From positions 1-20,427 of the IMG/VR virus record IMGVR_UViG_3300034093_005467: a stretch of DNA of 20,427 bases, one strand, 5' to 3'. Below the pieces are notes generated by a model that did no database searches, was not told the origin of the DNA, and worked only from the letters and a program-made list of their open reading frames with translations. How positions within the stretch are numbered: the stretch's first letter is position 1; each line of letters opens with the position of its first letter. A program made the position numbers and the translations under genes. Of the stretch, positions 1-7,365 are shown piece by piece. This stretch comes from a virus.

Positions 1-351
1 ATGATAATATGTGCCAACAATTATATTTGTATTATATTTCTTAGCAAAATATGAAAAAGCTTTTAAGATGATGAAACGTTGATTATCTATATCAAACCAT
101 CTTAATAAAAAAGATAAATCAAACAACCTTATAAATTTATCAAATACAAGTTCAATAAAAGTTTTGAAATTTTTGGTTTCAAAACTTTTATCTTTTTTAG
201 CAAATAATAGACAAAGATTTATATTTTCTGGAAATACTAATAAATCAGGTACGATAAGTAGATTGTCAAATACTTCTTTTTGCAGATAACTTACAAAAGA
301 AGCATAGTCTGCGCAATGTTTCAAATTTAATTGAACTGCACAGACTCTCAT
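1..351 (-). CDS. Carbon-nitrogen hydrolase (nitrilase superfamily), N-terminal part, runs off left edge
   Basis: The reading frame is open from the ATG at 351-349 to the first base of the window, so only the first 117 residues are visible. They begin MRVCAVQLNLKHC and match the nitrilase-superfamily pattern: an opening beta strand with AVQLN, then LLVFPENINLCL, where the Glu of FPE (about residue 42) would be the catalytic general base. Near residues 102-114, FAKKYNTNIIVGTYY resembles the family's strand ending in a Gly-(Thr/Ser) turn. The Lys and Cys of the Glu-Lys-Cys triad would lie beyond the edge. Family members hydrolyse amides, nitriles or carbamoyl compounds; the substrate here cannot be told. 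Residues 50-98 form a longer linker than in compact members. The ATG lies one base after the TAA of the upstream 102-residue gene, so translation is probably coupled. The family call rests on motifs read by eye. Confidence 0.72.
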   Translation of the reverse strand, partial: MRVCAVQLNLKHCADYASFVSYLQKEVFDNLLIVPDLLVFPENINLCLLFAKKDKSFETKNFKTFIELVFDKFIRLFDLSFLLRWFDIDNQRFIILKAFSYFAKKYNTNIIVGTYYH

Positions 352-352
352 A

Positions 353-661
353 TTAACTTCTTGTCCAGCTTACAAAATCTGAAACAACTGCATTCATGTT
401 AGTTGTTTCAGTATCTTTAGCAGCTTTAGCATCTTTTTCAACTAAATAATTCTTAGTTGTTTCAAGAACAAAATAAGCTATACAATCTTCAATATAGTTT
501 TCTTTTGTTATTGGATTTGGGATTACATTGCCAGCGTTGTCTAATACTGTATCAACTGGAATTGGAGCATTATATGGTCTTTTCTGCAAAAAAGCTGATT
601 TGATATCTTCAAGCTCTGTATCTCTAATTGGAATCGTAATAATAAATGCTATAGGATCCAT
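353..661 (-). CDS. Short paralogue of the Ig-repeat protein's N-terminal domain (unknown function)
   Basis: This 102-residue protein has no function I recognise. It aligns with the first 100 residues of the gene just upstream (664-1791). Shared features are an opening IPIR strand, ED[IV]K.AF, the invariant NPITKE followed by an aromatic residue and a Cys (residues 49-60), a KN[YF]..EK helix, and a closing V..F/WF...R segment. It stops where the longer paralogue continues into Ig-like repeats. The start is preceded by GGAG about eight bases upstream, and the stop is one base from the hydrolase start. The middle is probably helical, with many Glu, Lys and Ala. It may be a small virion or assembly protein; that is inferred only from context. 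Confidence 0.75.
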   Translation of the reverse strand: MDPIAFIITIPIRDTELEDIKSAFLQKRPYNAPIPVDTVLDNAGNVIPNPITKENYIEDCIAYFVLETTKNYLVEKDAKAAKDTETTNMNAVVSDFVSWTRS

Positions 662-663
662 AT

Positions 664-1791
664 TTATTCTCCATTCACTGTAATTTCAAAACCATAAACT
701 TCACTACTAAATGTTCCGTTAGTAGCAACAAAACTTACCCTGTCAGTTCCTACATAATTATTTGCTGGAGTGTAAGTTATAACACTTCCAGAAATTGATG
801 CAGACCCATTTGTTGGTTGTGCTGTAATAACATAAGAAACTGGAAGACTTCTTGGATCTGTAGAAGTAATAGTTACATCAACAGAATTGTTAATTGTGGT
901 TGATGCTGCATAATGATCAGCATAAGGCCTTAGGTCATTCATAAAAACACTTACTGTATATTTTGGAGAATAGACCTCACCATTAGATACTTTATAGGTG
1001 AATAGATCCTCACCAAATTCATTAGCATTTGGAATATATTCAAAACTATTATCAGTTAATGTTACAGACCCCTTAGATGGTTGATCTACGATTGAATAAG
1101 TTAAAGATAAATCTCTAGGGTCTGTCGCTAAAATCAATTCTTCTGCAGGTTGCCCCATGTCAAATACTAATTGCATATCTGATGCAACTGGGCGAGTATC
1201 AACAACATTTATATAATGATCATATGTAGGACTATATTTTTCTCCATTATATGCCCTAAATGATAAATTTGTTACACCATAAAAATCTTCAACAGGATTT
1301 ACTGTGACAACATTATCTGTGATTGATTTTGTGAAAGCAGAGTTATCAATTACTTCAAATGTTAATGGAAGATTATTTGGATCTACAGCTTCAAGAGTAA
1401 CATCTACAGGAGTAATCATATTAGTTGTAAATGCTAAACCAGAAGTAGCGGTAGGATAATCAGTATATGGATTGACAGGATAAGATTCATTTCTTAATGT
1501 GTCAAACCAAACTGTCACCTCTTGAGCTCTTGTATCTGCTTGAACAACTGCTGCATTTTTAGCATCAATTTCTGCTTTTTCAATCATAAAATTTTTATAT
1601 ATATTAAGCAGAAATTGAGTACAACAAGAATTGACAAAATCTTCTTTTGTAATTGGATTATTTTCTAAAACACCAAAACCTAAATCTACTTTTTCTTGGT
1701 AATTATAGTAAAATGCAAAAGCCTCTTTGACATCTTCAGCATCTAAACTTCTAATTGGCACTTGAACTGTGTATCCTATTCCTGTTGGCAT
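664..1791 (-). CDS. Virion-type protein: conserved N-terminal domain plus three Ig/cadherin-like repeats
   Basis: This is a 375-residue protein. I chose the ATG at 1791, not the in-frame ATG at 1812, because AAGGAG (1798-1803) sits six bases before it and because the protein then aligns from its start with the 102-residue neighbour. Residues 1-100 are the shared domain, with VPIR and NPITKE. Three tandem beta-sandwich repeats follow at about 108-197, 198-285 and 286-373. Each carries a DP..L...Y/F motif (VDPNNLPLTF, TDPRDLSLTY, TDPRSLPVSY) and an N.(F/Y).G...(F/Y)...NG motif. This is the pattern of Ig-like/cadherin-like repeats common in surface adhesins and phage tail proteins. No signal peptide or membrane segment is visible. 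Likely role: adhesion or decoration of the virion (inference). Confidence 0.8.
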   Translation of the reverse strand: MPTGIGYTVQVPIRSLDAEDVKEAFAFYYNYQEKVDLGFGVLENNPITKEDFVNSCCTQFLLNIYKNFMIEKAEIDAKNAAVVQADTRAQEVTVWFDTLRNESYPVNPYTDYPTATSGLAFTTNMITPVDVTLEAVDPNNLPLTFEVIDNSAFTKSITDNVVTVNPVEDFYGVTNLSFRAYNGEKYSPTYDHYINVVDTRPVASDMQLVFDMGQPAEELILATDPRDLSLTYSIVDQPSKGSVTLTDNSFEYIPNANEFGEDLFTYKVSNGEVYSPKYTVSVFMNDLRPYADHYAASTTINNSVDVTITSTDPRSLPVSYVITAQPTNGSASISGSVITYTPANNYVGTDRVSFVATNGTFSSEVYGFEITVNGE

Positions 1792-1797
1792 AATTAT

Positions 1798-1803
1798 CTC
1801 CTT
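1798..1803 (-). promoter_or_regulatory. Shine-Dalgarno site deciding the start at 1791
   Basis: AAGGAG on the minus strand, six bases from the ATG at 1791. It lies just after the stop codon of the 29-codon fragment (TAA at 1808-1806), so a ribosome leaving that fragment would terminate next to it. It is the best ribosome-binding site in this part of the window and argues against the upstream ATG at 1812. Confidence 0.7.
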
Positions 1804-1805
1804 AA

Positions 1806-1895
1806 TTAACATCTTTTTAGTTTTTCAATATAATCTTGAAATTGTTTTTTTGAAAAACAATGCTTAAGATTTAATTGAACTGCAGATACAATCAT
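1806..1895 (-). pseudogene. 29-codon fragment duplicating the start of the nitrilase-family gene
   Basis: The ATG at 1895-1893 follows directly on the TAA of the 503-residue gene (TAAATG). The frame reads MIVSAVQLNLKHC, continues with FSKKQFQDYIEKLKRC, and stops at 1806. Against the hydrolase at 351 it matches M, V and then AVQLNLKHC (residues 5-13), and later F19, Y22 and K25, with no gap. The DNA shares a 16-base identical run (1869-1884 and 325-340). It breaks off before the catalytic Glu region, so it cannot be an active enzyme. Either it is the remnant of a duplicated hydrolase gene, or it is now a short coupling peptide: its stop lies three bases before the Shine-Dalgarno site of the next gene. 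Being an intact short frame with a start in good context, it may still be translated. Confidence 0.7.
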
Positions 1896-3407
1896 TTATG
1901 AAATTGATCCTCTGCGTGTTCTGTAATAGTCTTCGTCTCTTATAGCAAGATACCATCCATATCTACTACCATTGGTCAAAGTTGTATAGTCAACTGTAAA
2001 TCCATTTTCACCATTAAAGTTTTGGATATTTCCCACTGCTTGTAATGTAGTAGGAACAGTAAAACTTGTTAATGCGCTGGATGAAACCCTTCCACTCATA
2101 TTGCTTCCACCGCCATCAGCATTAAGGTTCCCATAAGAAAAACTATATTGTTGAGGCTTTTCAAATACAAAAGAAGAACCTGTAGCTGTAATTGCTGCAT
2201 TAGCTGTTAAGGTAAGAGAAGTGTTTGATGCAATAGCGCTCACAGTACCAACAAGCTGATATCCTAAATTATATATCACATCCAAAGGACCCAATTGTTG
2301 CAAAAACGATGTGCCAACTCCAGTAACTGTTACACTGCCTGTAGAAGAAGTAAATGTTCCTATTCCAGTTATATTTGATCGTTGAAATCCATTTGCAGTG
2401 AAGAATGACAACATTTCACAACCAGTTGCAGCAGTGTTAACATTGGTATTCAGTGCATTAACGTGTGAAAAATTACCTATAATATGTGCTGGTTTAAAAC
2501 CTACTGAATAAAAAGAAATTCCAGTACCAGAAGCTCTTGATTGAAATGTATTTGCGGAAAATGCAGGATTTGTGCTCAATCCCGTACCTGCTTTCATAGC
2601 CAGAAATATTATAGAATGGCCAGTGTTTGCAGTACTTTGAGTTACTGCAAAACCTGAAGTAAACATAGTTTGAAATCTTACAGTTGCAGTTGATGCTAAA
2701 GTTAAGCTTCCATCGTTTAAAATTCTAGCTCTTACTTCTGTGGGGTCTGCATTATCTGTACTTCTCCATATACCACCAAGTTGAGATGAAACAGTAGTAG
2801 AACCAGTAGAAGCGTTCCTTAAAGCTGTACCAAAATGTATTTGACTATCGGTTATTTGAGCAGGGCGTATATGTGAATACAAAATTGCATCAGGCTGAAA
2901 TGTTGTTCCCACAACCGTTCTTGTGTTTGCTGGAGGGGGAACTACGGTCTGTCCAACTGCACAAAAAAAATCATTTCCACCAAAAACAGTAAAGCAAAGA
3001 TCTAACGGCTGAACCTGTGTACCTGTGGCTTGATAAGTTCCAAAAATGGTATCAGTACCAAAGCCTGTCATTTGCCATTGTCTTAAAACTGAGCCAGCAA
3101 TATTTCTTGTTAATACAGAAACAGTATTTCCAAAACTAGCTATAGAATCTGATGGTTCAATATTGTCTCGATTTGAAACAAAAACGCAAGCGTTGGTTAA
3201 ACCTGTTCCAGCGATATTGCTGCCTCCAAATCCAACAGATATGCAAGGAAATGTAGTTGTATTATCAAAATTGTTTGGTTGCACAGCATTATCCATAGCA
3301 TATACTAGGAAACCTCTAGGCACACCAAATCCTGTTGGTAAACTAATATTGAAAGCTCCATTAGCTTGTCCAGTTGGAATTCTGGTTGAAACAATTCTGG
3401 TTTTCAT
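1896..3407 (-). CDS. Virion-type protein with three internal repeats and an inserted fibre domain
   Basis: A 503-residue protein, predicted all-beta, family not recognised. It appears to hold three diverged copies of a domain of about 120 residues. They start near residues 23 (LPTGFGVPRGFLVYA), 165 (VGTTFQPDAILYSH) and 301 (SVGFKPAHIIGNF), and each ends in a GF.V......G....LA-type strand; GFAVTQ / FLAMKAG and GFTVDY / YLAIRD are the clearest. The third copy seems interrupted at about 344-418 by a segment with STGSVTVTGVGTSFLQ, then GPLDVIYNLGYQLVGTVSAI and TSLTLTANA, which is a recurrent small beta domain of phage tail proteins. The start is preceded by an AU-rich stretch with no clear Shine-Dalgarno. 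The stop is fused to the start of the 29-codon fragment. Likely an adhesin or tail-fibre component (inference). Confidence 0.75.
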   Translation of the reverse strand: MKTRIVSTRIPTGQANGAFNISLPTGFGVPRGFLVYAMDNAVQPNNFDNTTTFPCISVGFGGSNIAGTGLTNACVFVSNRDNIEPSDSIASFGNTVSVLTRNIAGSVLRQWQMTGFGTDTIFGTYQATGTQVQPLDLCFTVFGGNDFFCAVGQTVVPPPANTRTVVGTTFQPDAILYSHIRPAQITDSQIHFGTALRNASTGSTTVSSQLGGIWRSTDNADPTEVRARILNDGSLTLASTATVRFQTMFTSGFAVTQSTANTGHSIIFLAMKAGTGLSTNPAFSANTFQSRASGTGISFYSVGFKPAHIIGNFSHVNALNTNVNTAATGCEMLSFFTANGFQRSNITGIGTFTSSTGSVTVTGVGTSFLQQLGPLDVIYNLGYQLVGTVSAIASNTSLTLTANAAITATGSSFVFEKPQQYSFSYGNLNADGGGSNMSGRVSSSALTSFTVPTTLQAVGNIQNFNGENGFTVDYTTLTNGSRYGWYLAIRDEDYYRTRRGSIS

Positions 3408-3425
3408 ATTTAAATTATAAAAGAA

Positions 3426-4553
3426 TTAAACTTCTTCTAAAAGTAATTGAACAGAGAAGTTTGCGTGAGTAGCATTAAGTAAAGTCCAGTTCAGTCTTAA
3501 ATTGTCACCGCTTGTCAAAAACGCTCCGGCAAAGGTTGTGGTCTGAGTAGTATATATACCTGCACCTGTAAGCGTTAAACCAAATCCAGCTATATAGCTT
3601 GAACCTGTTGCTGCTAATGTAAAAGCACCCGTTCCAGTAGATTTTTCAAGTTGAATTCTAGAAGAGCCAGCAGAAGGAGTTTCAACTCTTATATAAAAGT
3701 CTCTTAAGCGGTATGTAATTGCGCTAGTACCATCCACTGGACTATCTGGAATTGTCAAAACAACATTATCTGTGCCAGCTGCTAATGGAGTATATCCAGA
3801 AGCAAATTGCATATTAAGAGGTCTTTTAGTTCTAATAGTACCAGTAGCAGTTATTGTTCCAGTTCCTGAACCACCTACAATAAAAGAAATACCAGTTCCA
3901 GCTGTAAGTGTTGTTACAGTACCAGACCCACCACCACTAGCAGCAAGCGGAACCCATGAAAGGTTACCTGATGTATCTGATTGCAAAACGGATGATCCAA
4001 CAGCTGCAGGCAATCCGATAGGCCAAATATAGTTTGCATCTGCTGATTGAGCAGCATTAGCCCTGAATGTTGTTTTTAAAACATCTCCATCTTCAAAAAA
4101 TTGGGCTAATGCGCCTCTTCTTAATTGAAATGAATTTGTATTTGTACTTGAAGAAGATGTATTAAATATGAAGTGAGAGTTTGTGTCAGCTGTACTTCCA
4201 AATGCAACTTGCCCTCTTACTTGAAGTTTATAAATTCCAGGATTTGGTAATGATTCTCCAATGCCAACAACACCAACTGTTTCAACTAATCCAATTGTTG
4301 CACCAGCACTTGCTCTAAGTAAAGCTACACCAGAAACATCATTTACTGACCAAATTGTGCCAGATGTAAGGTTTGAGTCAAGAGAAAAAATTTGACCCTC
4401 ATTACTAGAGAATGACAGCGTGTTATCGTCAAGTACTTCAAGAGTGACAACTGAAGCACCAGCAGACGAACCAGTAAATACCATTTTTGGAAAATTTCCA
4501 GGTGGTGTATTTGTATTTTTAGTTATCCTGATATTTTTATCTGATATTGCCAT
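3426..4553 (-). CDS. Tail-fibre-like protein sharing a module with the 1592-residue fibre
   Basis: A 375-residue protein. Residues 24-202 align with residues 276-445 of the giant fibre at 8720-13498. Matching landmarks are L[ED]DN[TS][LI].F, QIFSLDSNLTSG against QLFSISPNLSTG, IWSVNDVSGVALLRA against IWAVNDISGIPLLRA, a (K)(L/F).VRG strand, and a closing LSW motif. A Gly/Ser/Thr hinge follows (about 203-240), then a distinct C-terminal beta domain (about 250-375) with YRLRDFYIRVETPS and GDNLRLNWTLLNAT. The start has an AGAGAGA purine run upstream. No catalytic motif is seen. Likely a fibre or fibre-tip protein; the C-terminal domain could be the receptor-binding head (inference). Confidence 0.78.
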   Translation of the reverse strand: MAISDKNIRITKNTNTPPGNFPKMVFTGSSAGASVVTLEVLDDNTLSFSSNEGQIFSLDSNLTSGTIWSVNDVSGVALLRASAGATIGLVETVGVVGIGESLPNPGIYKLQVRGQVAFGSTADTNSHFIFNTSSSSTNTNSFQLRRGALAQFFEDGDVLKTTFRANAAQSADANYIWPIGLPAAVGSSVLQSDTSGNLSWVPLAASGGGSGTVTTLTAGTGISFIVGGSGTGTITATGTIRTKRPLNMQFASGYTPLAAGTDNVVLTIPDSPVDGTSAITYRLRDFYIRVETPSAGSSRIQLEKSTGTGAFTLAATGSSYIAGFGLTLTGAGIYTTQTTTFAGAFLTSGDNLRLNWTLLNATHANFSVQLLLEEV

Positions 4554-4562
4554 TGTATCTCT

Positions 4563-4582
4563 CTTATATTATAAAATATTTT
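4563..4582 (-). promoter_or_regulatory. AT-rich promoter-like motif in an intergenic gap
   Basis: The 29-base gap between the fibre-like gene and the downstream LamG gene reads, on the minus strand, AAAATATTTTATAATATAAG. It contains TATAAT-like sequence followed 14 bases later by the ATG at 4553. A very similar run occurs in the gap before the gene at 19616. No convincing -35 element is seen, and the background is AT-rich, so this is only a candidate. Confidence 0.2.
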
Positions 4583-5269
4583 TTACAATCCATACCTTGA
4601 TTTTGTAGAAGTGTAAATTCTGTTTATTTCAGTAGATGTCAAACCTCTTGAGTAAATTTTTAAATTATCAATTTTTCCGTCAAAATAGTTTACGTTGCCT
4701 GAATTATTACCAATCAATGCATTTTCTGTACCACTCACTGGAGCAGTTAATCCTGTCACCGTACCAATAGAATAACCATTTTTATAAAATGTACAAGCAG
4801 TTCCACTAAATGCAACCGCCATATGCTGCCAAGTATTTAGGTCAATTGCGTTATTAACTCTTGCAATAGTTGTACTAACAAGGAAGCCTGTACCAAAAGA
4901 AATAGAGTTTACACCTACAACATTATCAATAAAAAAAGCATAACCTGTCTGTGGAAAAGTGGTCTTCCATTTATCATAAATTCTTCCGGCACTTCCTCCT
5001 CCGAATGAATTAGGATAAATCCATGAAGAAATTGTTATTTGGCTTGTTAATTTCAATAAAGCAAGATCTGCAAAATTTATATTATTTGTTGAAGCAGAAA
5101 AAGTATAAGCAGATGAATATCCAGAGCCAGCTATGGTTGTGCCAGTAACAGTTGAAAGAGCATTTGAAATTACTGAAATTAAAGAATTGATTTTGGATCT
5201 AGGATTTTTACTATCAATCATGAAAATATTATTTTCTGATGGTATATTTGGTCCGCCTTTTTGCCCCAT
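4583..5269 (-). CDS. LamG/concanavalin-like protein, last of the six-gene run
   Basis: A 228-residue single-domain protein with the laminin-G-like jellyroll signature: TISSWIYP (about 83-90), NTWQHMAVAF (145-154), the FYKNG hairpin (161-165), and a closing GKIDNLKIYSRGLTSTEI strand and helix (198-215), ending TKSRYGL. The N-terminal segment is atypical: FMIDSKNPRSKIN stands where most neighbours have an LDAAN.RSYPGSG-like sequence. This family binds glycans or proteins, and in phages it usually decorates fibres or other surface structures. The start lies three bases after the upstream stop, with only a weak purine run in front. Confidence 0.85.
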   Translation of the reverse strand: MGQKGGPNIPSENNIFMIDSKNPRSKINSLISVISNALSTVTGTTIAGSGYSSAYTFSASTNNINFADLALLKLTSQITISSWIYPNSFGGGSAGRIYDKWKTTFPQTGYAFFIDNVVGVNSISFGTGFLVSTTIARVNNAIDLNTWQHMAVAFSGTACTFYKNGYSIGTVTGLTAPVSGTENALIGNNSGNVNYFDGKIDNLKIYSRGLTSTEINRIYTSTKSRYGL

Positions 5270-5272
5270 AAT

Positions 5273-5944
5273 TTAAAGCCCGTACCTTGATTTGTAATTC
5301 CAATAATTTTTTTGTATTTCTCTAGCAGTTAAAGCTTTATTGTAAAAATTAGCTCTTGAAATCTGACCACTAATTCCAATAGCGCTATTATTAAAGCCAA
5401 TTTTCAATGAACTGTTTGTTAGATTGATACCTGTAGCAATAGCAGTATGAGCAAGCCCCCCATTGATATATAGCTTTATATTATGAGTTGAGCCTGAAGT
5501 TTGCTCACTTACATAAGCTGCGTAATACCATTGATGAAGATTATATGTTACAGTGGTTGCAGTACCTGAATTGCCTATAGAAAGAGTCCAAACGGTAGAT
5601 GATGTCTCTAAAGCCATTCCAGTACCAGCACCATTTGCTCCTGTACTCATAACACCTTGAGAAGCTTTTTTTCCAAATTTGACCCAAGCGGCCATTGTTC
5701 TACTTGATGCACCAGAAACTCCAGTATTTTTTGATGATGTTACAAATGCTCCAGATTGTCCAAACACAAAAGCAGTTTCACCACCAAAAGAATTTATAGT
5801 TACTGAAGTTTGATTTAATACATCTCCACCAATTAATGATTTAATTGTATTTCCAACACCAGAAAATGACCTTGAATTTAATGCATCAATTCTTATAAGC
5901 ACACTATCAATTGCTTGTCCAATAGGCCCTATTCCGCTACCCAT
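5273..5944 (-). CDS. LamG/concanavalin-like protein
   Basis: A 223-residue paralogue of its neighbours. It has IDALNSRSFSGVGN near residues 19-32, TMAAWVKFG (83-91), HQWYYAAYV (138-146), KLYINGGL (157-164), a closing SGQISRANFYNKALTAREI, and a YKSRYGL end almost identical to the next gene's TKSRYGL. A GGAGA Shine-Dalgarno lies in the 12-base gap before the ATG. A separate chain of this kind needs another virion protein to anchor it; the giant fibres nearby are the obvious candidates (inference). Confidence 0.85.
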   Translation of the reverse strand: MGSGIGPIGQAIDSVLIRIDALNSRSFSGVGNTIKSLIGGDVLNQTSVTINSFGGETAFVFGQSGAFVTSSKNTGVSGASSRTMAAWVKFGKKASQGVMSTGANGAGTGMALETSSTVWTLSIGNSGTATTVTYNLHQWYYAAYVSEQTSGSTHNIKLYINGGLAHTAIATGINLTNSSLKIGFNNSAIGISGQISRANFYNKALTAREIQKNYWNYKSRYGL

Positions 5945-5956
5945 AATATTTCTCCA

Positions 5957-6700
5957 TTATTCAGGCCCTCCAACAAGATCGCCAATCGTAGGGCCGCCTG
6001 TAGGATTAGTACCTATTCCAGCATATCCAAATCTTCTTTTGAGGGCATGCCAAGTATCTGCCACTTCATTATCTGTATGAACTTGCTTATGTATTGAAAC
6101 ATAATAAACTTTACCGTTTAAAAATTGACCAGATCCTGTATGGTATGAACCTACTGTGTATGTTGTTGGGGTTCCAGTGTTTGTTGCAACTGTCCCAGAA
6201 GCATGCAATTGACCATTTATGTAAACTTTAGAATTATTTGAACCGTCACATGAATAGGTAATATGCCACACTGTTCCAACTCCTGCATAAGTGTAATTAA
6301 GTAATGCAGTACCGCCAAATTTCCAAATTGCTCCTGTCGTTCCATCAAATCCAATTTGAAGACTTTGGCTAGCTCCATTGTTGACAATAGCAAAAACATT
6401 TTGTGCGCCTGTAAGAGTACTTGGAGAAAAAATTACATTAACTGTAAGTGGGCCTTGAATGTTTACTGGGTTTATTAGTGATGAATTAACGGAATATTGT
6501 GTAGATCCGTTATATGTAAAATTAGTACTTCCGCCTGCTGAACTAAATGTTGGCGTGTTTGTATTGGTCAAATCATTTACATTTGGAAAAACTGCATTCT
6601 TCCACAATGTTCCTGTGCCTGGATAAGATCTAATATTTAAGGCATCAACAATCCAATGTAAACTATCTTTTGGTATATTTGGATTGAAATAGTGTCCCAT
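5957..6700 (-). CDS. LamG/concanavalin-like protein with a C-terminal extension
   Basis: A 247-residue member of the LamG-like run. It has VDALNIRSYPGTGTLW (18-33), a TVWHITYSCDGS core (143-154), KVYINGQL (158-165) and a closing GKVYYVSIHKQ strand. The common end (KRRFGY, about residue 226) is followed here by 21 extra residues rich in Gly and Pro, AGIGTNPTGGPTIGDLVGGP plus Glu, not seen in the paralogues. Its ATG shares a base with the stop of the upstream gene (TAATG), so translation is probably coupled. Confidence 0.85.
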   Translation of the reverse strand: MGHYFNPNIPKDSLHWIVDALNIRSYPGTGTLWKNAVFPNVNDLTNTNTPTFSSAGGSTNFTYNGSTQYSVNSSLINPVNIQGPLTVNVIFSPSTLTGAQNVFAIVNNGASQSLQIGFDGTTGAIWKFGGTALLNYTYAGVGTVWHITYSCDGSNNSKVYINGQLHASGTVATNTGTPTTYTVGSYHTGSGQFLNGKVYYVSIHKQVHTDNEVADTWHALKRRFGYAGIGTNPTGGPTIGDLVGGPE

Positions 6701-7365
6701 TAGTAGCCATACCTTTTTTTAGTAGCGTGATAATTTTGTTTAATTTCTGCAGCCGTAAGTTCTTTGTTATAAAAAAGCACCTGAGCAATTCTTCCAACAA
6801 ATTTTTCAGTATCTTGAAAACTACCACCGATATAAGCAGCTCCTTGAGAAACTGTTATCTGATTGCCACCACTATTATCTAAAGCGCCATTTAAATATAA
6901 TTTCCAACCAGAAGTAGATTGTGTGACAGCCAAATGTGCCCAAATATTGGTTGCAGCGCTAGTATTTGCTGAATATCCTGCTACGTTATGCTGATAAGTT
7001 GCCCATTTTCCGTTATCAGCAATTGCTAAACCGCTTGCATGATTACTTGTAGCTGTTCCAAATCCAAATATCTGATTCCATCCAGCTATTGCTGTAGGGT
7101 ACACCCAAGCTAAAATTGTTCTTGGCCCAGTACTGTATTGCAAGCTTCCTACATTTGCTAAAGGAGCAGTATATGATCCATTGAAATTTAAAGCTGACGT
7201 TACACCAGAACCTACTAGAGTAATTCCAACTAAGCTAGCAGTTGTGTTTGATCTGGCCAAATCAACCCATGTATTACCACTTCCCGCATATGATCTCATA
7301 TTAGCAGCGTCAAATAGCAAAACTAAATTATCAGGAACTATTGAGGTATTATATGCAATTCCCAT
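6700..7365 (-). CDS. LamG/concanavalin-like protein
   Basis: A 221-residue protein and one of the most canonical of the group: LLFDAANMRSYAGSGNTWVD (16-35), TILAWVYPTA (83-92), NIWAHLAVTQS (140-150), KLYLNGAL (155-162), a GRIAQVLFYNKELTAAEIKQ tail and a TKKRYGY end. It overlaps both neighbours by one base: TGATG at its start with the upstream stop, TAATG at its own stop. No signal peptide. The function within the virion, glycan binding or surface decoration, is inferred from the fold family. Confidence 0.87.
   Translation of the reverse strand: MGIAYNTSIVPDNLVLLFDAANMRSYAGSGNTWVDLARSNTTASLVGITLVGSGVTSALNFNGSYTAPLANVGSLQYSTGPRTILAWVYPTAIAGWNQIFGFGTATSNHASGLAIADNGKWATYQHNVAGYSANTSAATNIWAHLAVTQSTSGWKLYLNGALDNSGGNQITVSQGAAYIGGSFQDTEKFVGRIAQVLFYNKELTAAEIKQNYHATKKRYGY

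Noticed and set aside
1792-1812. Upstream in-frame ATG (1812) as start of the Ig-repeat protein
   Set aside because: The Shine-Dalgarno lies between the two ATGs, and only the start at 1791 gives alignment with the paralogue from its first residues.
3046-3420. Plus-strand 124-codon frame opposite the 503-residue gene
   Set aside because: Shadow frame with no ribosome-binding site and no recognisable domain; every supported gene here is on the minus strand.
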